Below are positions 10,569-23,622 of a stretch of DNA of 64,000 bases, one piece after another. Origin of the DNA: Hymenopellis radicata (lineage: Eukaryota > Basidiomycota > Agaricomycetes > Agaricales > Physalacriaceae). How positions within the stretch are numbered: the stretch's first letter is position 1; each line of letters starts with the position of its first letter. A model generated the notes under the pieces. That model searched no databases and was not told the origin of the DNA. It was given only the letters and a program-made list of their open reading frames with translations. The stretch lies in NCBI GenBank assembly GCA_015501595.1, contig JADNRX010000004.1, forward strand, positions 310,001 through 374,000, in the 5' to 3' direction. The position numbers and the translations under genes were made by a program.

Positions 10569-13500
10569 TCATCGTTTCCCTGTAATCCCAACGCGTTGAC
10601 CTTTCCGGCCGCCCTTTTTGGCTGCTTGCGAAAGTGTTAGATATGCGTACGGATCGACGCCACCCTTCTTGATATCTCCGCCCGCTTTCTGTGATCAGAG
10701 TCAGCACAAAGCGAGCTTGAGAAAATACCATGCTTACCTTAGCCTTGAACTCATGTCCTAATTTGACATCGCTCCGACGTTTTGCTTTGGGGGCTTTTGT
10801 GGCTTGCTCATCGCCCATTTCGACATCCTCATCCATCGCCTCTTCGCGTCGCCGCTTCTTTGTATCTTTGTTGAACTTGACTCGACCGTTAGGGCCTCGC
10901 TTGAAGCCGTCAACCGACGTAAGACTTTCACGGTATGCGGCACCAGCAACATCGTTTGAGGCATCCTGTTCGTCTTGTTCTTCGTCATCGCCTTCGTCAA
11001 TGATTATCTTCCCCGTGTCTTCGTCTGTCTTGAATTTAGAAGCTTCTTGCCCGGGTTTCCGACGCCGAGCATTTGCAGATGCTGACCACCAACATTAGCA
11101 TCTAGAAAGAGAGTAACCAGATAGAAGACCTACTTGTAACCTGAGTTGCTGCGCCATGTAGTAGATCCATGGGTTCGTCGTTGTCTACACGCAGCCGAGC
11201 ACCCTCAAACTTGCGCTGATTTTGCGGTTTGGACTTTGACTTGGGCTGCTCCTCCTCCTCGTCACTGTCCAGCTCACTTTCACTGCCATACAGCACATCT
11301 TCAAATGCATCTCCCGTCTTCGCCTTGGAGCAGGGGCCTATCGATTGTTAGAGCCGTGCAACTGTAAATTTTGAGAACGACATACCTCGTCCTCACTGTC
11401 ATCCTCTCTATTGGCTTTCTTCCTCTTGGCACGTTCCTTGCGCTTTTTGATATTAACGAGGACCTTCGCCGCCTCTTCTTCTCCGGCACACGCGTATATC
11501 TCGTCCCAGCTAAACCTTCTGAGCATCCGTTCAAATATATGCCGAACTTTTGTCTTGAAGTGGTTTTTGTGATCGTGAGACCATCCAAGCAACGCCGGGA
11601 CCAATTCTTTCAAGTGTGGCCTCATAATGTCGATGGGAAGGGAATGGATGGCGAGCTTGACGAAGCCGAGAATCGACTTGACGATTTCGCGATTTGCAGA
11701 GGTCAGGAATACAAGAAGGGTAGTGAATATTTCCGTGTGCATTTGAGGAGATATCTCATCTGGGCAAATCTGAGCGACGAAGAAGAGCATTGAACCATAC
11801 TGACCTTTGAATTCAAAGACAAGACGAGATATAGCAGTAACGGTGGCGCTAATCATGTGGGGCGATGCGCCTGCTAGACCGCCCGCCATCATCATCATGA
11901 ACTCTTCGATGCTGGCATTCGCTTGGAAACAAGGTAAGCTTCATCTCTGAGAAACTAGAAATGGTTCTCACCTGACTGAGCATGTTCTTCGTCCATACCA
12001 TCAATCATATCTCGCTTGACCACACCGCCTTGGCCCATCTTGCGTCCCATTGCCAAAATGAGATCAAAAGCCGCAGACCGTGCTTTATCCGAAGGTTCTT
12101 TCGTACCCAAAACGGCCTCGGGAATCAATAAAGGAATGAGATGCAGGGCGGATGGCTCGAGCTTAGCGATGAGAGACGTTAGGAGTGTGCATCGATCCTG
12201 ATGAAGTCGGTTAAGAATACATCGTCGACTCTCATTCTTGACTCACCTTTTTGGCAGCAGGGAGGAGACCTTCCGACCAGTCCGCCAGTTGTTGGATGAC
12301 AACAGCAGAATCGATGGAAGTTTTGTTACTTTCTACCAAACGACTTAGGATCTTGTAGGCCCGTTTTTGGACTCCGTTGTCTTTTGAGCATAAGACAGTC
12401 TGGTCGAGGCAGAGCTGAAAGAGATTATGGGAATCTGAAGGGGAGATATAAGGCAGGATGATGATAAGTAGATCTAGAGTTGTTATGATCATGCTACTAT
12501 CCTGTCCGGGGACTAGTCCTTGTGGCAAGTTGGTCTTGAAAAGACCGACGACCTTGTGATAAGCCTTGGACACGTTCTATAGATATCGCCATCAGTATCA
12601 CGCAAAAAAAGTCGTTGAGATCTCTCCGACCTCGTCGCCAGCGATAGACACCCAAGTAGCGATAAGATCCCCAATAGAGTTACGACCATCCCTGTTGACG
12701 CTTCCAAAAACGTTGAAATAAACTGCAAGCCAACTTTCTGTCTGTGTCTGAAGGAAATCGAGGTTTCGACGAGCTTGTTCCGCTGGGATACGACTGGGAT
12801 TGGCAGCCGCTTTGCCTTCGGCGATTGCAACATTAGAATCGACCAACGCCTTTAGACCCTTGACGATCGCAGGCCGCAATGATGGTTGACTGTACAAGAG
12901 CTGCGATATCAATTGCGAAAAATCAAGCGATAAAGCCTGTATAACGGTCGGTCTTCATAATGAGAAAGAGCAACAAAATTATTGATCACCTGCGGTAGAT
13001 CGGGGCTGCCATAGCAGTACGCCGCGAATCCTGTCCAGGTCTGAGCGACCAGAACATCCCAAACTTTGCTCTCGGACTGTCGTCCTTCCACTTCCGCTTT
13101 CTGCTGCAGATCAAACATCCTCTCACTCAAAGGAACAAAGTACGACACGAAGTGTCCCAAGGGAGAAGGATGTGGTTGCGCAAGCAACGGTAGAAGATAT
13201 GCACGAGGCGCCTGACCAGCTTGACTGAGAAAAACTGTTTAGTAAATTACATGTGTGTGGTATGGAACGTACCGGTCGCTTGGCTCTAGGTTCAACGGTA
13301 GTAACCTGAGTAGTATTTCGGGACCAAGAGTTTGCATAGACACTGCAAGTGTGGCGTCCGCCGCCTCTTTGTGTTCGAATGTCTTCTCGATGCGAAGATG
13401 GCCAATGTGTTGAATGACAGAGGAAAAGAGTTTCTCTGTCGCGATTGCGTCTACATTGGAAACATTAATGATCAAGGCGGAGATTATGGACAACGTTTCG

Positions 13501-14729
13501 GGAATGCACCGCGCATAAGGCAGTGAATCAAGAGCTTGGGTACTCTGGGATATTATTTTGCCCACAGTTGAATGCTCGTCAGAAACTCCGCGTCGCACCA
13601 TGTCCGCATCAAAGCAGCTGGCTAGAACGCTTAGCGTCTGGGCTGCTTCCTTCCGAACCGATGTCTCCTTCGATTCAAGGAATACCCATGCTGTTTTCCA
13701 CGCCTTGCCGACTTCCGAGGACCAATCGCTTTCACATGTAGCACGATAGGCTACCATTGCGGTGCCAATCAAGTGTATCCAAGAACAGGAAAGGGCGGCA
13801 TCAGACCGCGCCGGTGGGAAGGATAGAATGGCTTTAATGATTTCGGGAAGAGCAGCAGCTGTGGGCCGAGCGTCGTCTTCGTCTTTTATGGTACACAGAT
13901 CGGACAAAACGGAGTATGCGGATTGAGAGAGGTATGAGTTTCCGAGCCGAGGTAATGAGGAAGTAGGGTGCATATCGCGACTAAAGACTGCAATGTCATT
14001 CAGCCAACGCAGGATTAAGTGGTAAAGGCTTACTTGACGCGGAAGGAGAGACAACACGGGCCTTAGGAAGGCGAGAAGATGAATTGCATGTTCTCCGTTG
14101 GCCGAAGACTTTGCCTGTTTTCCACGTGCTAGCGGTCCTTGACTGACCTCCACTAGTGCGTTGTTGACCCACTCTGCGACACGATCGGCGTAGGGATGAT
14201 GTTGTAACGGTGATGGAGGTGTTGCGAGGACATCCTTCACTAAATCAGCGGCCCTCTTGCGAACTTTGGGACGCGGATCCAGACAGAGCTGCAATATCGA
14301 TGCGAAAGCCTGTCGTATGCCTTGAATTTCGACTTGCGAACGATCCAACGCCATAAATACAGAATGGTAGATCGTGAGCTGAGATCTGAGAGCAGGCGCA
14401 TGGGGCTGAAGGGATGGGAATAACGGGGCCGTTAAAGTAAGGACGGTGGAGAGATTGGATTGAATGACAGGTTTTGGGACGAATGGTATGATCAGAGCCA
14501 AGAGATACAGTATTCCTGGTAAGATGTCTCCTTCGTCCATCCCTGTGTCATTTTTCTGTAATGTCCCCTCCAACGTCGTGAGCAGAACAGCGAAGTATGC
14601 TGTCGGTGTGGGGTCCGCATTTTGCTCGGATAATGTAGATTCGAGGGCAACGAGCAGAGTGGCTGGTGTCTTTTGGTGTGACAGCGACGAAAGCGTATGC
14701 GGCCGTATTTTTTCGAGTGCCCGTTCCAT
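10569..14729 (-). CDS. RRP12: RRP12-like ribosome biogenesis protein
   Basis: Start at 14729 (MERALEKIRPHTLSSL), then a long HEAT-repeat-rich protein. The N-terminal exon (14729-13276) holds repeated alpha-helical blocks such as ILQLCLDPRPKVRKRAADLV. A NUC173-type region follows (ALISQLLYSQPSLRPAIVKG, near 12860; LDLLIIILPYISPSD near 12470). The C-terminus is charged (RKKANREDDSEDE, SESELDSDEEEE) and ends with the typical basic tail KKGGRKGQRVGITGKR (10569-10625). Rrp12 acts in export and processing of pre-40S and pre-60S particles, moving between nucleolus and cytoplasm; this is established for the family. The acidic then basic tail fits this. I saw no frame break, though several C-terminal introns are placed only by consensus. 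Confidence 0.92.
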
Positions 14730-14901
14730 GACGAAGAGATGATTCAAGAAACGAAAATGCAGAGGGCAAAAAAATGTCACATCGTGACCAGCGGGCCGTC
14801 ACCCACTCGCGCCCACAACTTTAACTTGGTCTTTGACTCTCATGTTCTACTAGAAGTTTTTGTTGGCGGCGGTCTTAGCAGCTACGCACAACTGCCATTA
14901 T

Positions 14902-16968
14902 ATGGCCATGTACACTCCAGTGACATGGTCCTACGTTTTAATTCGGTATGACAGATTCCACAACATTCGCAATTCTTGACATGACGTGTCTACCATAGGC
15001 TCCTCTTCCGTTTCGTGCTCAAGATATTCTACGGTACCATTGTCGTTGAAAATGCAAATCTTATTCCGGAGACGGGAAAGGCATGGTGCGACTCTCACCG
15101 TAACACGCATTTACGTTCATTCACCTCGAATTAGCATCGTTTGCGCGAATCACACCAATTCACTTGACGGACGCTCTGTATGTCTCGTACAATATTCTTC
15201 TGAACAACGCTTATTTGCTCTAGTCTTCTTGTGACCTCTGTGCCCGAAAGCCGGAGAAATATGCTTCGGCTTACTGCGAAAGCAACTCAATTTGGACGAC
15301 GAACCTTTACTAGCTGGCTTATAGAGTCGGCTGGCACTGTGCCCCTACAGAGGAAGCGGGATCACCCAGACGGATCGGTGGACAACAGTCAAGTCATGGC
15401 GAAGCTTGTTGACGTGAGTCTCTGCTTCTAGCGACGTGCAAACCTTTCAATTCTGGAGGAATTAGGCCTTGGCCTTGGGTGATGCTGTGTGCTTGTTTCC
15501 CGAAGGTCTGAGTCGGCAAGTCACTTTTCACATGGCTGAACCATTGATGACATTTGAGTAGATATCATCCAAGCCTTGCGCCATTAAGAACTGGAGGTTC
15601 TGTTCAATTCACTCCTTGCACATCATTGTACTCATCTCCACACAGTGGCTCGTCTTGCGTCTGACGTCTTGAACCGAATGCGCACTGATCCTGATTTCGA
15701 AATTTACATTCAAAACTGTTCCATCACGTATATGTACGTGCGGTCCAGAGATGATATCAGCCTTCTTATTATTCGCGGAATAGGCATCGACAACACTTTC
15801 GCTCAGACGTACTCGTCACCTTCCATCCTCCGTTGAAGTACACCCCCAAAGTCAGAGCTGTGTCTTCCGTGCGACACTTCTTCATACTTAAACTTTGTGC
15901 TATAGGAAAACCCAGAGTTACTGGAACCAGTCGACTTCGCTCAAATTCGCTCCGTGACCGCAAACATGCACAGACAAATCAGTTCCGGGACCTTCGATTC
16001 CCCTTCTTGGAGTCTTATCCGAATTAGCAAACTGGCTGCTCGTATTTACTCTCCCCTGGGTACAAGGATGACTCTTGGAGACCACGTTCGTGTGGCACGT
16101 GCGTTCTTGGAGGCGTTCAAGACCGTTCAAAACGTGTCCGTCGACGTGTCTGAGGACGAAGGCGATGATGGAGAGCTTCATGCTGCGGTCGAAGCGAAAC
16201 ATCTGCTGGAGGATCTGAAGGTGCTGTCTGATTCCAAGACATCCTCCTCATATTTTAGTAACGTTCCGCGGTCAGGTTTATCAAGATCAGCTATCTGCTT
16301 GGGGGATTAAAGACGATCGTATAAGACGGCCTCTGAGCCGCCGCAAGATTCTCTATCGAATGATGATACGACTATCGTGGCTCTTATTTCTTTTCACCGT
16401 GTCCACTCCTGGTCTACTTCTCTGGCTACCGATATTCGCCACCACGTTCTACGCTGTGCACAATTTCACAAAGACCGGCCCCATCTTTGATACATGGGAC
16501 GAAATAGCCCAGTACAAGCTGATTTACGGACTCATGTCGGGCATTATGGTTTGGTTCAGCGCGGTGGCCTGCACGTTTCCAATCGCGTTTATAACGATAT
16601 GGGCGATACCGGTACTTATGTGGATGACCTTACGGTGGTTGGAGGACGCTATATCCTCCTTCCGTGCATTTACGGCTCTATATCGGCTCTTAATGATTGG
16701 ACGGCCAATGCTGAAGAAAATGTGCGAAGAGAGAGTCAGTCTGCATAGCAGGGTCATGAATCTGGCTACGAGGCTGGAACTTCCCTCTGATCCCGAACTC
16801 CATTACGCGGAGAAGGGGGGCAAGGAGAAAGGTCGCATTCGAGGGAAATGGGACAGCGGTAAGAGATACTTTTCAATCACACGCAGGAGGAAAAGGGACT
16901 GGAACGAGACGTTGCGATTGTATGACAAAGTGGACTACCCAGACGACGATCTATTTGCTTCCATATAA
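14902..16968 (+). CDS. Glycerol-3-phosphate acyltransferase (SCT1/GPT2-like)
   Basis: A PlsC-type acyltransferase. Exons give MAMYTPVTWSYVL (14902), LLFRFVLKIFYGTIVVENAN, the motif-I block CANHTNSL-TDALLLVTSVP (15141-15250), RRTFTSWLIESAGTVPLQR, DAVCLFPEGLSRYHP (motif III), then the C-terminal block SSGTFDSPSWSLIR and YQDQLSAWGIKDDRI. A long last exon has several hydrophobic spans (LLFLFTVSTPGLLLWLPIF; FSAVACTFPIAFITIWAIP), so the enzyme should sit in the ER membrane. These enzymes make lysophosphatidic acid for lipid synthesis. Two oddities: one extra base breaks the frame inside motif I near 15165, and intron 15516-15561 has a GC donor (GCAAGT) rather than GT. Neighbours are divergent RRP12 and a convergent small membrane protein. 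Confidence 0.85.
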
Positions 16969-17239
16969 GCATGCCCCAGTAGACTTTGCGCCAAATATTT
17001 ATTGGATACCATTCGCAGTTGGCAGATGCCGGGACTGGCGCCGAAGTGGTAGATCTGTGTACACTTTGGAAGGATGAGAGACTGAACGAAAGTGAGAAAT
17101 AAAGTTGGAGGAAGTGGATGGAGAGCGACGTCCTTGATGGACCTCTGGATGGACGCGCATGATGAAACCTCTCAGGGACCAACTCTTCCGAGATCATCGA
17201 GGACCGGAGAGGACGAAGGTCTGACGCGCTGTCTGTCGT

Positions 17240-17626
17240 TCATGATGGTGGCAACCGGGGAATCAGGTATAGTGGCGAGGGAAGTGGGGTAGGGCGGTCG
17301 CGAGACTCTGGAGGCGCAGACAGAGTTGAATACATGGATGCTGTATCCATGGACTGCATCGAAAAGACTCGTGTCGCTCTATCAGCCTTGATCTCCGTGT
17401 CATGCGGAGGGTATGACATGATAGGTGAGACAGACGATGGCACTTTCGGAGGCCTTGAAACATCTGAGGAGTGCGCTGAGGGTAGGGACGTTTTGCTATC
17501 CATTGATTCCGGATCTCTTTCCAAAGTTGAAGACATGTGTTGACGACTGAAGCGGAACCAGATGAGAGAAAAAAGCAGATTGAATGCTGCGGTGCCAGAA
17601 ATGAGTGCGAATAGCAGTGGCTCCAT
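17240..17626 (-). CDS. Small single-pass membrane protein, unknown
   Basis: No family recognised. An uninterrupted frame of 128 codons from ATG at 17626 (MEPLLFALISGTAAFN) to TGA at 17240. The first 22 or so residues are hydrophobic (LLFALISGTAAFNLLFSLIW), followed by RFSRQ, so a signal-anchor is likely. The rest is polar and rich in Ser, Pro and Met (SMQSMDTASMYS), probably disordered. The same frame stays open upstream to 17854 but that part looks unlike protein. It lies tail-to-tail with the acyltransferase (stop 16968). An exon upstream cannot be excluded. Confidence 0.42.
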   Translation of the reverse strand: MEPLLFALISGTAAFNLLFSLIWFRFSRQHMSSTLERDPESMDSKTSLPSAHSSDVSRPPKVPSSVSPIMSYPPHDTEIKADRATRVFSMQSMDTASMYSTLSAPPESRDRPTPLPSPLYLIPRLPPS

Positions 17627-18062
17627 GTCCTGACATGGAGATTGAGCGTGAGCTGCACAGACCAGATGATTGCGCTTACAAAATCTGACGCGCGAAAACT
17701 GGGCACTTGGCGCGTTGCATACAGTCTTATAAGGTGGGGCAGCTGCATAGCCTCGATAACGAGCATACAGCACAACAGACAGCTGTCTGACAGCAGCACA
17801 AGGATTGAAAATCACGCTGCATGCATGGTGGTTAATGGTCAATGCCGGCGGCATGCCGATGCACGTGGCACGGAACTGGCTGCTTGCAGTGCAAAATTTT
17901 CTGCTCCCAACCGTACAGTAGGACAGCAGTGCAACGCTCGGGCCTCCGCGAACGACAACAACGGATCCATAGACTTGTATAACGACCTCTTAATCTTCGC
18001 ATTGATATCTGTATTCTGCCAGTGTAATATTCCATCTCTACCCCCAGATCCGCCCCATTTTT
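17627..18062. other. Divergent promoter upstream of EF3
   Basis: About 435 bp between the small membrane protein (-) and EF3 (+). No TATA box or repeat stood out. Open frames here are short and unconvincing. Confidence 0.5.
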
Positions 18063-21000
18063 ATGTCTCCAGTCGCCATGTCCGTCGCGGTCGACACGCC
18101 ATTCACATCGCTAATAGAGAACCTGCGATCTGCTCCAACGGCTCCTGGTTGGTGCTTTGACCACATCCATACCCACTGCATGTCCTCATCGTTGCATAGA
18201 TGCCAAAGGAGCCGCCGATAGAATTGCCCGAGAAGTTGCCAAGAACGGTCTACAATCATTAGAGTATGTCGGCCTTGCTATCTACTAGCTTTACTAACAA
18301 TATCCCAGAGACTATGGCTTACTTATCGCCCTGCACTCATTCGCTACCAACAAAAAATCTGGATATGAACGAGAGTCCGCCCCCATTGCCTTCCACTCTT
18401 TGGCCACCATCTTGGGTCCTGCTGTTGGTCCCATACTCCTTCCCTCCTTAGCGATACTCTTCGATCTCTACATGGACAAAGGTGATGTTGTCCGGAGTGC
18501 AGCATCATCAGCCACCAAGGCCATTTTGAAACTCTTCCCTCCCGAGGCAGTTCGGATCATTTTCGCTGCCCTTGAACCTATTTTAGAGAATGGGAAGTGG
18601 CGCACCAAGGTCGGTGTCCTCGACGCCCTGCGCACATTCGTGGCGCCAGCGAGAGATGCTGTGGCCGCCGAATTGGTTAATATACTACCCAAAGTTGAAA
18701 ATGCGATGCACGATACCAAGAGCGAGGTATGTGCTTTCTTCTTGTACTCGCTGGGAGCTTACAAGTTACTAGGTATCATCAGCTGCAGTGAAGTGCGCAA
18801 CCGCGTTATGTACAACCCTCGCGAATGCTGATCTCGCTCCTCACATTCCTGTCCTCGTCAAATGCATGTCGACGCCGGATTCCGTTCCTGCCTGCATCAA
18901 AGCCCTCTCAAGCACCACATTCGTTGCTGAAGTTACAGCGCCTGCGCTCGCTGTTCTTGTGCCTCTTTTACTACGTGCCCTGAACGATAGGAGCATGGAA
19001 GTTCAACGGAGAACCGTGGTCGTCATTGACAATCTTGTCAAACTCGTGCGCGATCCCAAAGTTGCTGCCATCTATCTCAGTCCTCTTGTTGAGGGAACTC
19101 AGAAGATCGCCACAGGAGCAGCCTTCCCTGAAGTACGTGTATCTCATAACACGCTATTTCGTATTCTCACGTATCTTCCAGGTTAGGGCATTCGGTGAAT
19201 CCGCATTGGAAACACTCCTGAAGTCGGGGGCGTCCACTGAAGGTCCACCTTCCACCCATCGGGACGTCGAGGGTCAAACAAAGGACGCTCTGACGACGTT
19301 GCTCACTTTCCTCCCCGAGTCACTTCGTGGCGCAGGTTCTTCACCTAATGGACCTCACACACCTATGTACTCCCTACTTGGAAGCTCACTGGATTTCGTG
19401 TCTTCTCTCGTCGCAGACCTCGTCAACGATCGTAGGTTTCAAGATACCGAGGCTTGGAACCGTTGTGTTCGCGCCTATATTGTCCCTTGGTGCGACATAC
19501 CTCAAGCTACCTCTTTCACAGAGGCTGTTTCGGGACACTTCTACGCCATTGAACAGGTAAGTGAAAGGACTTGATTGCTCTGAATTTGTTTTCAATTTCA
19601 TGTCAAGGCCAAGTATGCTGTTACAACAAATGGAGCCGACGAAGGCGAGGTGCTTTGCGACACCCTCTTCTCTTTGGCCTATGGCGCACTCCTTCTCTTG
19701 TCTCATACCACTCTTCGTTTGATTCGTGGTCGTCGATATGGTATCCTGGGAACGAATGGATCTGGCAAGTCAACATTAATGCGACAGCTTCGCGACGGCA
19801 AAGTTGAGAACTTCCCGCCCCAGAGTGAACTGCGGTGTGTCATGGTGGAACACTCTCTTCAAGGCGAAGACGGCTCTCTCTCTGTTCTGGACTTCATAGC
19901 AGCCGGCAAGTCAAGCTCACAACTGATATTACTATTTACTAATTCTGTTGTAGACAAACAACTTGCGGGCGTTCCCAAGTCTAAAATTCGCGATCAACTC
20001 TTAGAGGTCGGCTTCGATGATGCTCGTCAGGCCGATACAGTCGGTGGCCTCTCTGGAGGTTGGAAGATGAAGCTTGAGCTTGCCCGCGCTATGTTGTACA
20101 ACGCTGATTTGCTCCTCCTCGATGAACCCACCAATCATGTAAGTTACTTTTACTTCATCTTCTCCTCTGTGATTCGAGTTGACATTGTTGTTAGTTGGAC
20201 AAGGCTTCCGTCGCCTGGCTGGAAAAGTACCTTATTGCTCATGATAGGGTTACTTGTTTGATCGTCAGTCACGACTCCGGGTTAGTCTTGAATCTTCCTT
20301 CATATCAGTCGTCTCTAAATTAAACTCTAAGATTCCTCGACAATGTAACCTCAGATATCATTCATTATGAGTCTAAAAAGGCACGCCAATTGGAATCTAA
20401 AGCCACCCATGACTGAATGTCTTTTCATAGCTCGTGTTCTATCACGGAAATCTCTCGACGTTCGTTGAGCGTCACCCGGAGGCGAAATCTTACTACACAT
20501 TGGCGGCTACATCGGTCAAATTTGCCTTCCCCGCCCCAGGTTCCCTCATGGGTGTCCGTAGTAATACGCGGGCCATTCTGAAGATGTCGAACTGTACGTT
20601 TACGTACCCCGGAAGAAGCACGCCTTCTCTTCACAACGTTAGCTGCGCACTTTCGCTTTCCAGGTGAGTTTTTCATCTTTACGGTATCCGTCATCTAATA
20701 TCTGTTCTAGCCGTGTAGGTATTGTTGGACCTAACGGTGCTGGAAAATCTACTTTGATCAAGCTTCTTACGGTACGTCGTCTTCTTTCTAGTGTATCCTG
20801 CCATGCCAAACTTGCTACAGGGCGAAACTGTGCCTCAAGAAGGAACCGTTTACAAACATCCTGCCCTTCGTGTAGGCTACGTTTCTCAACACGCAACCCA
20901 CCATATCGGTTAGTAATGTTGGTTATCGTGATGAACAAGATCTCATCTTCTCCAGAGCGTCATTTGGAGAAAACCCCGATCGGTTATATTCAATGGCGAT

Positions 21001-22195
21001 TCCAAGATGGTCATGACCGTAGGTTTCGGTTCTCATTTCTTAACTCCAAAGTTCAACTTGACTAGGTGAACTGCTCGAGAAGACTACCCGAGTCCTCACG
21101 GATGAGGAGAAGAAAGTAATGGAGACAGAGTGGGTTGGTAAAGACGGCACGAAGCGCAAGCTAGAGGTAAGGACCACGTCCCATTACTCGAGATCATGGA
21201 CTCATATCCGCGTTTCTAGATGGTCATGGGTCGACAAAAGCTCAAGAAGTCCTTCCAGTACGAGATTAAGTGGCGTGGAATGGACCATAGATACAACACA
21301 TGGGTTCCACGGGATGACCTAATGTCTAAGGGTTACACCAAGATTGTGCAGCAGTTCGACGACCTTGAATCCTCTCGAGAGGGTGCCGGTACTCGTGATA
21401 CCGCTGGTCACCTCGTTAGGAAACATCTTGAGGACATCGGTCTGGATGGAGACATCGCTCAGTATAACGAAATTTCCGGGCTTTCTGGAGGTAGGGCTAT
21501 ATCGAACCGTCAGTTAGACGACTTACGCTAATCGCATCCATAGGGCAAAAGATCAAACTGGTCATTGCCGCATGTCTCTGGAACAACCCTCAGGTATTTT
21601 TGTCGCGTACGGCGGGGACTTGTGCTCACAAGATGCCAGATCTGTGTTCTCGACGAACCTAGTAACTTTTTGGATCGCGAGGCTCTTGGCGGTTTGGCTG
21701 TCGCTATCAGAGACTGGGCTGGTGCTGTCGTAAGTTGTGCAATACTCATTGTAATAACGTGTCCTGATCCTGTCTGAAAGGTCATCATCTCCCACAACAA
21801 CGAGTTTGTTAGTGCGCTTTGTAAGTCGATTAATGTTCCTGTTCTTCCTCGGTTTGACCATCAAACGTGCAGGCCCCGAAATATGGAATGTTGATGCTGG
21901 TCGCATGACACAACAAGGCAAGGCCGCCATTGTTGAGGATGCCTTCTTGGATAAGAAAGGCAGTGGCACGAGCACGCCTGTGAGGTCTAGGCTTCACACA
22001 CCTGTCGCTTCTGCTGCTGGTACACCTGCTGGCAGTGGTGCTGAAGACGGTGGAAGTCCAGCGCCGGGCCCCATCAGGAAGAAGAAAAAGCTCACCCGTA
22101 ATCAGCAAAAGGCTCAGGAGGAGCGAAGGCGACTCAGAAAGTTGCATTGGCTCACTCATGGTGGGCCGAAGCCTGAGGATACCGATAGTGACTAG
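18063..22195 (+). CDS. TEF3: Translation elongation factor 3 (EF3)
   Basis: The fungus-specific ribosome-bound ABC ATPase that helps release deacyl-tRNA from the E site. Many short introns split the frame. The N-terminal HEAT part starts MSPVAMSVAVDTPF and reads on through YGLLIALHSF, IAFHSLATILGPAVGP, LFDLYMDKGDVVRSAAS and VLDALRTFVAPARDAV. ABC domain 1 has GTNGSGKST (about 19750), LSGGWKMKL (20050) and LLLLDEPTNH (20110). ABC domain 2 has GPNGAGKST (20730), a chromodomain insert (FQYEIKWRGMDHRYNTWVP, 21255-21312), ISGLSGG split by an intron, and CVLDEPSNFLD (21645). The tail is Lys/Arg rich and ends THGGPKPEDTDSD. All key nucleotide-binding motifs are intact. Start chosen at the first ATG, 18063; the in-frame ATG at 18078 is an alternative. 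Confidence 0.96.
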
Positions 22196-22607
22196 GGGAA
22201 CATTTGTAACGTGGCGTCTATTTAGATCTCTTTCTCTGTCTACGGGTGTATCCAAACTGTAGTTACATGTCTTGTACGGCTTGCGCGTTTCACTTTAGCG
22301 TGGTTGATCTACTGTTTGGGGACTGTTATTGTTCGTACGAAAATGCTGTTGTAACTGCCATGCTGCATAATTAGATTCAACTGTGTATCGTAGAGATGGT
22401 CCAGCATTCATACATACGGAATACTACTTAATGTGTAAGTGAAATAAAAAGAACCTATAATACTGGGGAATAATAATCATAAGCATGATGTGTAGTGGCA
22501 TAAATAGTCGACTTGGTGATGAATCTACGAAGAATAAGAAATGAAGTGTACGTGAGTGGTATATAATTGAGACAACAGCATGACAACAGTTCGGGCGAAG
22601 GGGATGC
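22196..22607. other. Convergent 3' region, EF3 and homeodomain gene
   Basis: About 410 bp between two facing stop codons. AT-rich with likely poly(A) signals on both strands (for example AATAAAAAG near 22445 on +). No coding exon seen. Confidence 0.5.
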
Positions 22608-23622
22608 TCAATACCCTCGGGACCACTGCTGTCTCTGGTCGGCTGTGGCATCGGTTCGCGGACGTCGATGAGACGCGCTCGGAGATGGGTGGGCTTCTGG
22701 AGACGAGCGAGGGACGTAGGGAGAGCTCGTGTAACCACTCCCCATGTCATCTCCCTCTCCGGGGGACAGAGAGAATGCCTGGTGACTGGATGACGACTGA
22801 CGCGTCTGTCGCATGGATTGCCTCTTGTTTTGGAACCTACCAATGATGAGCCGATGATGATCAACGAGGCAGGGCATGACTTACCAGATTTGAACCGAAC
22901 GAGCTGACATATCCAAAGTTTTCGCCAATTGAAGCCGCTCTTCTGTCGAGGGGAAAGCGGTCCTGGCGTATGTCTCATTGAGAATTTTTAGTTGGGCAGC
23001 GTCGGCGCGCTTTCTCTTCTTCTTGATAGTGGGGGAGTCCTCGTTACCAGAGGTTGGTGATATGGGAGGTGGAGTATATGATGATGGAACTTGAGGAGGT
23101 GGGTATGGAGACGAGGAACGACCTTCAGGTAGCATACCAGCGTGGGACGCCATGAGAGTAGGATCATGGGCCATATTATATCCATAAGCATGAGTCGATG
23201 ACGAGTACGCGTTATAGGAAGCAGGATAAGAGGCGGTGGGAGAACGAATACCGTGACCGCCGGACATAGAGGACGTGGCGTATGGGGTCGCCCACCGGTC
23301 GTCGCGACCACTGCCGGGATTCGTGTTGAGTGGCGGTAGCTTCCTCGAGTCTACGGGGCCATTCGAAGGGTACATTGAGTAGCCTGAAGGGTAGCGGCCA
23401 TCCTGCCCAGCGTAATATTCGTACGAGGAGCCTAGGGTGGACTGTCAAAACAATTCCCGAAATATCGAACAAATACGCACCGGGCGAGCTCTGTTGCCAT
23501 TGACCACCATGATATTGGGCGTCATAATCATACCTCCCCGGAGAAGATCGCTGGGAATATTGGGGATATGCAGGCACTAAATGAAATGAGGGCAATAAGC
23601 TTGTTGAAGATTGAAGACTCAT
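22608..23622 (-). CDS. Homeodomain transcription factor
   Basis: Read from ATG 23622 (MSLQSSTSLLPSF). The N-terminal half is rich in Tyr, Ser, Pro and Gly (YDYDAQYHGGQWQQSSPG; SYEYYAGQDGRYPSGYSM), probably disordered. The homeodomain lies at about 23035-22840: KKKRKRADAAQLKILNETY, then ARTAFPSTEERLQLA, then SVQIW joined across an intron to FQNKRQSMRQ. The WFQNKRQ helix-3 core with Asn at the DNA-contact position is intact. The C-terminal tail is Ser/Pro rich. It lacks the features of the mating-type HD1/HD2 pair and has no partner gene nearby, so it is more likely a developmental or stress regulator; that is inference. The start could lie further upstream, since the 5' region is long and pyrimidine-rich on this strand. 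Confidence 0.85.

Noticed and set aside
22608..23622. Mating-type A (HD1/HD2) locus
   Set aside because: Only one homeodomain gene is present, without a divergent partner, and neighbours do not include mitochondrial intermediate peptidase.
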